Of a stretch of 64,000 bases of DNA, positions 9,301 through 15,435 are shown piece by piece (within the stretch, counting starts at the first letter, position 1; each line of letters opens with the position of its first letter). The position numbers and the translations under genes were made by a program. Under the pieces are notes generated by a model. It was not told the origin of the DNA, ran no database searches, and worked only from the letters and a program-made list of their open reading frames with translations. The DNA is from a virus: IMG/VR virus record IMGVR_UViG_3300037164_000059, positions 1-64,000 of that record, one strand, 5' to 3'.

Positions 9301-9679
9301 AAACCACCCATGTTACATTTTCATCATCATAAAATCCGGTCTTATTATAATAAATAATATTAGGATTGTTTAATATTTTTGTTATAGCTTCAATGCTATC
9401 AGTTCTTTTATTATTTTTACGAAGAAAATCATGATTACCACGAGTTATTCTAACAGGAGCAATATTTGCTAATGTATTTAAAAAATTTGAAGCTAGAACT
9501 AATTGTTCGCTTTCGAGATTTAAATAATCATGAACGAGGTCTCCTACAATTACTATCCTATCAGGTTTTTGTTCTTCTAAACTTTTATATAAGGTTTCAA
9601 ATACTTTTTGATATTCTTCATTACGAGATGGTGATTTGCGTATATGAATATCCCCAAGATGGGCAATTTTTTGAATCAT
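6353..9679 (-). CDS. SbcD-SbcC (gp47-gp46) fusion, Mre11-Rad50-type recombination nuclease
   Basis: One 1108-residue chain holds both halves of the Mre11-Rad50/SbcCD complex, which resects DNA ends for recombination-dependent replication. The N-terminal 380 residues are a metallophosphoesterase: LGDIHIRK (about 8), IVGDLVHD (about 45), GNHDF (about 80) and a later WHHGD. The SMC-type ATPase follows: Walker A GKNTFGKTT (about 411-419), two long coiled-coil arms, the zinc hook CSQCGQ (about 763), the signature SASGKERTF, and Walker B with FLLDEVMGKLDED (about 1050). In T4 and bacteria these are two proteins; here no stop or start separates them. A host-type promoter lies upstream, suggesting early expression. 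Confidence 0.95.
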   Translation of the reverse strand: MIQKIAHLGDIHIRKSPSRNEEYQKVFETLYKSLEEQKPDRIVIVGDLVHDYLNLESEQLVLASNFLNTLANIAPVRITRGNHDFLRKNNKRTDSIEAITKILNNPNIIYYNKTGFYDDENVTWVVWHHGDKNNNSWKTKQGKQIEIDRKTNKRVYIDLFHDPINGCKTTTGFEMKSKSYYKLSDFKSDFGFFADIHIQQYLDKNKTKGYCGSLVSQDVTEGDSCFHGYLLWNILNKTVQEIPIYDDYSFKNIRITQYVDFDDLDFEIENPTKYMKIRFIWGTLPQTRTKENERKVIEYLKSKHKNVTISHKNEFLENEKIDVNENVSLQNVTTKEVQHEIFKEFLTKIGSDEQLVNDVIALDEEILTEIDIVEDQSIEWNVVKFGGKNFMSYGQFDIDWRNEDGLYQIIGKNTFGKTTILKSISYALFGKTLETETRMKYGDIRFINNRNGATSCEVYMIIEANGEYFGIKKKTEINKNKCGEITGAPTTLSYYMLATPDDEMNDETSIEKLDENHRVKTQKKVESIIGSYDNFMRIVMTTSDSLNRILSNDMSTFIDSLLYDSGLDIFDKKLEGLKVYQKRVNEKPRVLCNVEFTNMENARLQQEIIALEGEITQIETVKLPDIQNRIEIGRKYVEDLSKKLYKIDSEIYNLDVDKAREDISANKKNIIEIKAQEMVLKQSIIPLKETYDIEKLKILLEQKDTHKTTEYNKKLEIKNLERLKSEEEHKIEIINGDIFKLKQDGIKLKKEIADLKNSKICSQCGQVIEKQEHKDHIENAVKEKEKEMYIIADKINVKQAIDIHEHQIIINVKINEIEKINESIKQSALEMEEILKEIGTLTNEKNDVEKRKELQIELDQVPIKIQNEELKIGILEQKITSHENSLLQIEENQKIEKGIATAKLKLNELETEKTNENENVYIRKTNIGEKQLKIKNNEVLIIDFKAQEYRDTVMNLYKKCVHRDGIPRQMLSNYIIPKINLTLENILSVAQFKVWLDLDELRPKLKYNDRPAIIDCISASGKERTFSSVVLKFALNQINVKAKPTIFLLDEVMGKLDEDSIEEFIEILQLIKNNMKKVLVVEHNANINPDYLINVELNEDGISSLILE

Positions 9680-9710
9680 TTCATAATCAAATTACATAAA
9701 ATTATTTTTA

Positions 9711-9741
9711 CAAATATATTGAAAAGCCACGTATAATGCAA
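9711..9741 (-). promoter_or_regulatory. Bacteroidota-type promoter of the SbcDC fusion gene
   Basis: On the minus strand TATATTTG (9718-9711) matches the -7 consensus TAnnTTTG, with TTG at 9741-9739 exactly 20 bases upstream as the -33 box. The ATG at 9679 follows about 31 bases later. This layout is that of the Bacteroidota primary sigma factor, not of the phage GTATTTATA element. Confidence 0.65.
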
Positions 9742-9755
9742 GGATTTTAAAAATT

Positions 9756-9787
9756 TGTCAACGTGTCTATTTTAGTGTCAAGATGTC
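9756..9787 (+). promoter_or_regulatory. Direct-repeat operator candidate in the divergent SbcDC/Hsp20 control region
   Basis: TGTCAACGTGTC (9756-9767) and TGTCAAGATGTC (9776-9787) are 12-mers with 10 matches, spaced exactly 20 bases (about two helical turns). The four TGTC cores fall at 9756, 9764, 9776 and 9784. The array ends one base before the plus-strand TATATTTG box and 15 bases upstream of the minus-strand -33 box, so a bound protein could control both directions. Confidence 0.45.
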
Positions 9788-9788
9788 A

Positions 9789-9796
9789 TATATTTG
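9789..9796 (+). promoter_or_regulatory. Possible host-type -7 box for the Hsp20 gene
   Basis: TATATTTG on the plus strand matches TAnnTTTG and lies 64 bases before the Hsp20 ATG. No TTG is present at the usual 19-20 base distance upstream; the TGTC repeats occupy that place, so this promoter may need an activator. A second A/T element (ATTTATATAAT) lies directly before the ATG. Confidence 0.4.
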
Positions 9797-9860
9797 TTTA
9801 TGGTATAACATTTGATTAATTCTAATTAAAAATAATTTTATATTTAAAAATTTATATAAT

Positions 9861-10268
9861 ATGTTAATAAAAAGATTTCACTATGACCCATTCATAAGTT
9901 TGTTTGATGACATGATGAATGATGCATCAACAAGTACTACAACAGCAAGAATACCCAAACATAATGTCATTGAAAATGATAAAGAATTTCAAATAGAAAT
10001 ATCATTAGCTGGTGTAAAAAAAGATGATATGAATATTAATATTGACAAAGATGTTATGACAATTAAAGCTGAACGTAAAGAAATAAAAGATGTAAAATAT
10101 AATCGTAAACAAACTTATTTTGGTAAATACGAAAGAATGTTTGTGCTTCCAGACGAAATTGATAAAGAAAATATTAGTGCTTCATTAGTTGATGGAATAC
10201 TTAGAGTAATTGTTCCTAAACTCGTGGGTGATACAAAGTTAACTAAAAAAACAATTGAGATTAAGTAA
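9861..10268 (+). CDS. Small heat-shock protein (Hsp20/alpha-crystallin)
   Basis: An ATP-independent chaperone that holds unfolding proteins; phage copies are thought to protect virion or replication proteins. The 135-residue length and domain order are standard: a short N-terminal arm (FHYDPFISLFDDMM), then the alpha-crystallin domain from about 38, with the signature A-x-V-x-[DN]-G-[IV]-L seen as ASLVDGILRVIVPK near the C-terminus. It is one of only two genes on the plus strand. It is divergent from the SbcDC gene and convergent with the ArdC-like gene, from which a shared terminator separates it. Confidence 0.93.
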   Translation: MLIKRFHYDPFISLFDDMMNDASTSTTTARIPKHNVIENDKEFQIEISLAGVKKDDMNINIDKDVMTIKAERKEIKDVKYNRKQTYFGKYERMFVLPDEIDKENISASLVDGILRVIVPKLVGDTKLTKKTIEIK

Positions 10269-10290
10269 ATATATTAAGAGTCCCAAAAAT

Positions 10291-10320
10291 AAAAAAGGCA
10301 TCGAATATGATGCTTTTTTT
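10291..10320. terminator. Bidirectional terminator between Hsp20 and the ArdC-like gene
   Basis: GGCATC-gaatat-GATGCT, with a stem of five G/C-containing pairs extended by A/T pairing. It is flanked by six A residues on one side and seven T residues on the other, so it can stop transcription on either strand between these convergent genes. The stop codon of the minus-strand gene lies inside its edge. Confidence 0.8.
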
Positions 10321-11683
10321 ATTGTTCTGGTTGCATTTGTTGTTGCATACTTGTTCTTGCAGCTTCAAATTCATCTTTATATACATCAATTTGACCAATT
10401 ATAAAGTTTGATACATCAGTAATTGTTGTAATATTTTCTTTAATTAATTGTTTGCTACTTAATTTACCCTGTGCTTGCCATAAAGCCATATATGTTGGGT
10501 GATGTTCTACTGATAATCCATAATGCTTACAAAGAACTGCAGATACTGTTTCTGCTTGAATTTCTTTAATTTGTTTTATCATTGCAAAATTTAAATCACC
10601 TTTTTTCTGAAAATAATCTAATGCTTTATTATAAAATTTACCACCTGATTGATGTAATAAATCGTGTGCCCATTCATGAAATATTGTTGATGCAGCACCA
10701 CTACCAGTCGCATTCTGACTAACATTTATTTGTCCTTTTCTACTCCAGCCAGCTTCACCTGCAGTTGCAGGGTCTTGTGTTACTCTCATGCCCATCTTTT
10801 CCAAACTTTTTTTTGCAATTGTAAATAATGCTTTTGCATCGGCACGGTCATCATATTCACCTTCCCATTCCGGTTTATCTTGAATTGGTTCACCTTCTGT
10901 ATTTGCAACATCATAAACAACACATGGGTCGAATTTTACATGAACAATATTTCTTCTTGTTTTAATTGCATTCATTTTAGTATTATCAATTTGTTCAATA
11001 CCTGCTTCAACTTTTGTAACATATTCATTATCTCTATTTTGCTGGTCTAAAGTATATTGAGAAAGTTTTCCATCTGCAGTTTTAAAAAATTTATTTGCAC
11101 ACCAAATTGAAATTGCTTTCTTTTTATCAATGACTTTTCTATGAAATTTTTTATTCCATTTACCTTCACCTGCAACCTGTGTTGCATTTGGGTCTTGTAA
11201 ATAGATTAACATGATATTACTGAAACTATATTTATGAAATTTATGAGAAAAATCTAAAAATTTTTGAAATTCTGCACTTGCTGCTCTTTCATCAGTAGCA
11301 TTTGCAATATCTTCAATATATTGTTCTATTTTTGTTTCAAGTTCTGATTTTGTTTTTGCTGGCATACTTGAATTTTGAACTTCGGATTTAAGATTTTCTA
11401 ATTGTGACATAAAATCTTCAAGATTACCAGTTTGACCACCTTGTGTTTCTAATTCAGCATTAATTGTTTTTAATCCATCAAGAACTGCAGTACTTAATTT
11501 ATTTCCGAACATCCACCATTCTTTACCATTCCATTGAAAACCAAGTGCAGATAATTTTTCTTTTACTTTTTTTGTTTCTAAATTTACATCAGAAACTACA
11601 ATATATCTCACATAAGATTTTCCTTCTTTACTGGTAAGATTTTGCTTTTGTAGATTAACATACTCGAAAATACCTTTTTTCAT
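10319..11683 (-). CDS. ArdC-like antirestriction protein with zincin metallopeptidase domain
   Basis: A 454-residue protein with three parts. Residues 1-70 form a small ssDNA-binding-like domain (GFQWNGKEWWMFGN). Residues about 135-200 match the ArdC N-terminal domain in pattern (FHKYSFSNIMLIYLQDP, then WNKKFHRKVIDKKKAISIW). The C-terminal half is a zinc peptidase: HEWAH at 336-340 with a downstream Glu in EIQAETVS (about 378) as third ligand. ArdC-type proteins protect incoming DNA from type I and II restriction. An exact GTATTTATA element lies 16 bases before the ATG. Packaging and co-injection with the genome is possible but unproven. Confidence 0.8.
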   Translation of the reverse strand: MKKGIFEYVNLQKQNLTSKEGKSYVRYIVVSDVNLETKKVKEKLSALGFQWNGKEWWMFGNKLSTAVLDGLKTINAELETQGGQTGNLEDFMSQLENLKSEVQNSSMPAKTKSELETKIEQYIEDIANATDERAASAEFQKFLDFSHKFHKYSFSNIMLIYLQDPNATQVAGEGKWNKKFHRKVIDKKKAISIWCANKFFKTADGKLSQYTLDQQNRDNEYVTKVEAGIEQIDNTKMNAIKTRRNIVHVKFDPCVVYDVANTEGEPIQDKPEWEGEYDDRADAKALFTIAKKSLEKMGMRVTQDPATAGEAGWSRKGQINVSQNATGSGAASTIFHEWAHDLLHQSGGKFYNKALDYFQKKGDLNFAMIKQIKEIQAETVSAVLCKHYGLSVEHHPTYMALWQAQGKLSSKQLIKENITTITDVSNFIIGQIDVYKDEFEAARTSMQQQMQPEQ

Positions 11684-11699
11684 AGTATCAAATATTTTT

Positions 11700-11708
11700 T
11701 ATAAATAC
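11700..11708 (-). promoter_or_regulatory. GTATTTATA late-type promoter element
   Basis: Minus-strand CAAGTATTTATAAAAAATA, 16 bases before the ATG at 11683 (ArdC-like gene) and directly after the sigma-factor stop codon. Confidence 0.65.
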
Positions 11709-11713
11709 TTGAT

Positions 11714-12331
11714 TTAATTGTAAATTATCTCTGGGTTATTTTTTTTGAGTTTGGTTTTTATATAATTAACTCTATTACTAATTGTAGAACTTGTAACATT
11801 AAATTCTTTTCCAATTTCGCAATAATCGTATCCTTGAACGTATTTCATATCAAGCAATGTAAAATCTTGTGGTGATATTTGTGTTGAAATATAACTTATT
11901 GAACTATTATTTTCGAATTCCATATTATTTGTAGTACATATTCCATTTGCCATAAATGTTAAACTGCATGTATTATTGGATGTCGTGGTGAATGAATTAC
12001 TAATATCTGCTGATGATGTAAATGATATATTACCAGTTATTGATGTAGCGGTACAAGAATTATTTCTCCATTTATCAATCATATAATTTTTAGCAATACT
12101 AAAAACCCATGACCTAAATTTTGATTTTGTACAATCAAATGATTTTAAATTTAAAAAAACTTTAATCATTATTTCAGATACATCATCTTCAAGGTCGTAA
12201 TAAATAGAATATTTACTTTTTAAAAAATTTTTAACAGATTTTTTATATTTGTTATATAGTTTTTCTTGTGCTTGTTGATTTCCATTCAAAATATTTTGAA
12301 TAAGTATCGTATCTTCCTGTTCTATTATCAT
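11714..12331 (-). CDS. ECF-type RNA polymerase sigma factor
   Basis: Redirects host RNA polymerase to chosen promoters. Region 2 is clear (QEKLYNKYKKSVKNFL, then the -10-binding helix with KSKFRSWVFSIAKNYMIDKWRNN), and region 4 is a helix-turn-helix near the C-terminus (YDYCEIGKEFNVTSSTISNRV). Between them lies an odd linker of about 55 residues built almost only of Ser, Thr and Asn. I use the ATG at 12331 because region 2 begins there in the normal way (IIEQEDTILIQNIL); an ATG at 12364 is also in frame. Either way the gene overlaps the end of the primase gene by at least 80 bases. It is a good candidate for reading the GTATTTATA elements. Confidence 0.85.
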   Translation of the reverse strand: MIIEQEDTILIQNILNGNQQAQEKLYNKYKKSVKNFLKSKYSIYYDLEDDVSEIMIKVFLNLKSFDCTKSKFRSWVFSIAKNYMIDKWRNNSCTATSITGNISFTSSADISNSFTTTSNNTCSLTFMANGICTTNNMEFENNSSISYISTQISPQDFTLLDMKYVQGYDYCEIGKEFNVTSSTISNRVNYIKTKLKKNNPEIIYN

Positions 12332-13322
12332 ATGGTTTTTGTAACTTATTAATAAAATAATCATCTATAGTTAAACCTCTTGCAGTATAAAGACTTTTAA
12401 TTACTTCATCAATTCCTTTATTTTTACGAAGTTCATCTAAATCTTTTTCATTTGGAATTTTAACTAATTTAACCCTTTCTTCACAGCCAACATAAATAGT
12501 ATGTAACATATAATATAGTTCTATAGCATTTTTATAGGCATCAGGGTCTAACAAAATAACGACATCAGGTTTTAATTCTTGCAGTTTCAAAAACAATGTG
12601 GCTGATAATGTTTTTCCTAATATTGGTATAATATTGACGGGAAATGATAACATTTCAAACGCACCTTCAACAAGGTATACAGTAGAATCCCAATTTACAA
12701 AACCTTCATTAAAAATGATTTTATCTTTATCCGCAAATGGATTTAAATATTTTTTTCTTTTTTCTTTCGGGTCATAACTTCTACCAACAAAATAATTTAT
12801 TTCACCGTTCTTATCATAAGATGGAATAATTATTCTTTTAGCATATTTTCCAGTAGTACAAAAACCAAGCCGATATTTTAAAATAATATCTCGACTTATT
12901 TTTCTTTCATTAATGATATAATTATATGCTTCAAAATGTTCAGGATTTCCTTCTTCTAATTGAGAAAACGATATCATTTCATTAGGAAGTTTAATTTGTA
13001 CAAATTCTTTTTCATCTTCATTATTACTATAATCAATTAAAATGTTAGCATATGACTTATATATATCATAATCCATATGACTACCAAACATTCTAATTAA
13101 CCTACCCAAAGAACCAGAAAATTTAGGTTCATCACATTTCCAACAACGAAACATTCGTTTGGCAGTATTTATTTCCAAATTAAATTTTTCATCTGGATAA
13201 GATAAACCTTCTCTTTCTTGACAACGAGGACAATTTACTTGCAATTGTTCGCTTTGCAAATAACCATTAACATCACCAAAAATATTTTGAATGATAGCGT
13301 GAAATTCTTGTCCTCTAACCAT
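12252..13322 (-). CDS. DnaG-type DNA primase
   Basis: Makes RNA primers for lagging-strand synthesis. A zinc-ribbon at the N-terminus has Cys31, Cys34, Cys60 and Cys63 (CPRC...CWKC). The TOPRIM catalytic core follows, with YLVEGAFEML near residue 217 (catalytic Glu) and ILLDPDAYKNA near 257 (the DxD acidic pair). At 356 residues it is shorter than bacterial DnaG and lacks the C-terminal helicase-binding domain, typical of phage primases. Its ATG at 13322 sits just behind a host-type promoter (TTTG-N19-TATATTTG). The C-terminal codons overlap the sigma-factor start. Confidence 0.9.
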   Translation of the reverse strand: MVRGQEFHAIIQNIFGDVNGYLQSEQLQVNCPRCQEREGLSYPDEKFNLEINTAKRMFRCWKCDEPKFSGSLGRLIRMFGSHMDYDIYKSYANILIDYSNNEDEKEFVQIKLPNEMISFSQLEEGNPEHFEAYNYIINERKISRDIILKYRLGFCTTGKYAKRIIIPSYDKNGEINYFVGRSYDPKEKRKKYLNPFADKDKIIFNEGFVNWDSTVYLVEGAFEMLSFPVNIIPILGKTLSATLFLKLQELKPDVVILLDPDAYKNAIELYYMLHTIYVGCEERVKLVKIPNEKDLDELRKNKGIDEVIKSLYTARGLTIDDYFINKLQKPYDNRTGRYDTYSKYFEWKSTSTRKTI

Positions 13323-13326
13323 TATA

Positions 13327-13356
13327 CAAATATAAAAAAAAAATGCCCTAAATCAA
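13327..13356 (-). promoter_or_regulatory. Bacteroidota-type promoter of the primase gene
   Basis: On the minus strand TATATTTG (13334-13327) fits TAnnTTTG, and TTTG with its TTG at 13356-13354 stands exactly 19 bases upstream. Only five bases separate the -7 box from the ATG at 13320-13322, so the leader is nearly absent. The -33 box lies in the loop of the preceding terminator hairpin. Confidence 0.7.
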
Positions 13357-13370
13357 AGGAATTTAAGGCA
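13332..13370 (-). terminator. Rho-independent terminator after the 13393-13743 gene
   Basis: On the minus strand TGCCTTAAAT and ATTTAGGGCA pair around a 7-base loop and are followed by about ten T residues. The loop holds the TTTG used as -33 box by the primase promoter, so terminator and promoter share the same DNA. Confidence 0.75.
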
Positions 13371-13392
13371 AATCATATAAATATTTTTAATT

Positions 13393-13743
13393 TTATTTTT
13401 TCATTTCATTAATTTTCTTTTCAGAAAATTCAGTACAAAAAGCTAGTTCTTTATCGTTTTCATATAATTCTTCATCAAAAGTATTATATTCATAATATTG
13501 TTCTTTAATTTCTTGAACAATATTTTCTATATCATCAGTGGTAATATCAACAACTGCACCAATTCGTCTTATTATTGGAAATGAGAGTGATTCAATATCT
13601 CCATTATTAGATATATCATTTTCTACTAAATAATTTAATAAGAATTCAAATGATGTTGCAACCATTTCTTTTCTATCTTCAGGAAGACCATCTAACATTC
13701 CAGTTTTAGACCATCTTTCAATAATTTGTTCATTTGTTTTCAT
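13393..13743 (-). CDS. Acidic unknown protein (116 aa)
   Basis: A 116-residue, strongly acidic, mainly helical protein (MKTNEQIIERWSKTGMLDGLP...). It has the feel of a T4-type phage accessory or virion protein but matches nothing I can name. There is no membrane segment. It is followed directly by a strong terminator and is preceded by the coiled-coil gene at 13784, with 40 bases between. Confidence 0.65.
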   Translation of the reverse strand: MKTNEQIIERWSKTGMLDGLPEDRKEMVATSFEFLLNYLVENDISNNGDIESLSFPIIRRIGAVVDITTDDIENIVQEIKEQYYEYNTFDEELYENDKELAFCTEFSEKKINEMKK

Positions 13744-13783
13744 AAATATTATATTTAAAAATTCATTTATTTATATCAATAAT

Positions 13784-14296
13784 TTAAAACCTTCTAATAT
13801 TTTCCAAGAAAGGAAAGAATAATATTAAACGATTTAAGAAACCCGGACAATAAATTCTAAAATTACCAATACCTGATATAGGGTCAGTACCTAATTGATT
13901 ATGATTATTTTGTAATTCATTAAACAACTCAATTATTTTTAATTTTATTGCACCATCTCCAACACCATCTTTAAGATGTTGATTTTCTTCGAAAATTCTT
14001 ACATAATCATCTTTTGCAAGGGTTAATTCTGATTTAAGATTTTCATTTGCATTAGAAAGTAATTGAATTTGTTCTTCAAGCCATTCAATTCCTTTTGGTT
14101 CTTCATCAACTTCAAGCAATTCTTCTTCTTTTTTTTCTGATGTTAATTGTACATCTTGTAATAGTTCTTCAACTTTTTGTTTTGCCTTTAAGTCACGTTC
14201 TTCTGCAGGACTAATTATTTTTTCTTCTTCTTTTTCTGGTGTAGATATTTTATTATCTTTTGCCAATTTTATTAAATTATTATCTTTTTTTGCCAT
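13784..14296 (-). CDS. Coiled-coil unknown protein (170 aa)
   Basis: A 170-residue protein that opens with a Lys/Glu-rich disordered stretch (about 1-70), continues as a heptad-containing coiled coil (about 70-110, GIEWLEEQIQLLSNANENL), and ends in a hydrophobic, aromatic segment (NRLILFFPFLENIRRF). No family recognised. It stands 4 bases downstream of the DUF723-type endonuclease, so the two share a transcript. Confidence 0.65.
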   Translation of the reverse strand: MAKKDNNLIKLAKDNKISTPEKEEEKIISPAEERDLKAKQKVEELLQDVQLTSEKKEEELLEVDEEPKGIEWLEEQIQLLSNANENLKSELTLAKDDYVRIFEENQHLKDGVGDGAIKLKIIELFNELQNNHNQLGTDPISGIGNFRIYCPGFLNRLILFFPFLENIRRF

Positions 14297-14300
14297 ATTA

Positions 14301-15419
14301 TTAAATTATTTGAGGTTTTAAAATATTTATTAATTTATTATTTAGAAATTCATTAATGTTTTTTTCTTTATATGAAATTCTTATTAATTGAATATTATTA
14401 TTCGAACAATATTCATTTTTTATTATATCATTTTGTTTTAAATTTAAAAATTCAATCAATGCCTCATTATCTGATAATAATTTATTAAATTTTACTATTT
14501 CAAAATGTTGTTTTCCATCAAATTCAATTAATATATTATGATTTGGTAAATAAAAATCAAAAGGAAGTTTAAATATTTTTCCAATACAATCGTCAAATTT
14601 TTTTTGATGTTCAAATTTAATATTATTATTTTTTAGATAATTAATTATTTGTTGTTCACCTTTACTACTTTTACATATAGGACAACCACTACCAACTAAA
14701 TGATTACTTGTTTTTTGAATAAAAGAACCATGAATAGGACAAATAATTTCAATTTTACTTCTATTTGAAATATAGATACTATTGGAATAATCATATTTAT
14801 TACCATGAATCTTTTTTGCTTTTTCAATAAAAACATCTTTATTACATTTATGACCACAACAATATGAACAACCTGAACCACCTAAATGGTAATTTGGTTT
14901 TTGCTCAAACTCACCATGTTTGGGACATATTATTTTTACTTTACTAATATTATCGACATAAACTACTTTAGAATAATCATATTTATTGCTATGAATTTTA
15001 TTTGCTTTCTCAATAAAATATTCAGTATTCATAAATAGACCAGCACATTTAGCACATCCCTTACCAATTAAATGCGATTTTGGTTCTTGAAAAAATTCTC
15101 CATGTTTAGGACAAATTATAGAAATTGGAGAAGTATTATTAATATAAACTGATTTAGAATAATCATATTTATTATTGTGTATAATTTTTACTTTATTGAT
15201 AAATTCATTTATGTTAGATTTTAATTTTCCATAACAAATAGGACAACCCCGACCACGTAAATGTGAATCTGGTTGTTGTTCAAATATACCATGCGTCAAA
15301 CATATAATTTTAATTTTTGTTCTATTATTAAGATAATTAACTAAAGAATAATCATATTCATTGTGATGAATATGATTAGCTTTCATTATAAATTCTTTAG
15401 TTGTTAATCTTTTTGACAT
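14301..15419 (-). CDS. Repeat zinc-finger (DUF723-type) endonuclease, probable homing element
   Basis: Four tandem units of about 60 residues, each of the form FI-x-KA-x-x-IH-x-NKYDYS ... CP-x-HG-x-F ... HL-x-GxGCPxC, match DUF723-type zinc-finger repeats that probably read DNA. The C-terminal 120 residues look like a PD-(D/E)XK or Vsr-like nuclease: LPFDFYLPNHNILIEFDGKQHF holds the FDFYLP and EFDGKQH catalytic signature. I chose the ATG at 15419 because the first repeat then starts as in the paralogue at 30188; an in-frame ATG at 15443 would overlap the upstream gene. It stands between unrelated genes, as mobile nucleases do. Confidence 0.8.
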   Translation of the reverse strand: MSKRLTTKEFIMKANHIHHNEYDYSLVNYLNNRTKIKIICLTHGIFEQQPDSHLRGRGCPICYGKLKSNINEFINKVKIIHNNKYDYSKSVYINNTSPISIICPKHGEFFQEPKSHLIGKGCAKCAGLFMNTEYFIEKANKIHSNKYDYSKVVYVDNISKVKIICPKHGEFEQKPNYHLGGSGCSYCCGHKCNKDVFIEKAKKIHGNKYDYSNSIYISNRSKIEIICPIHGSFIQKTSNHLVGSGCPICKSSKGEQQIINYLKNNNIKFEHQKKFDDCIGKIFKLPFDFYLPNHNILIEFDGKQHFEIVKFNKLLSDNEALIEFLNLKQNDIIKNEYCSNNNIQLIRISYKEKNINEFLNNKLINILKPQII

Positions 15420-15435
15420 TAATGTTTTAATTATA

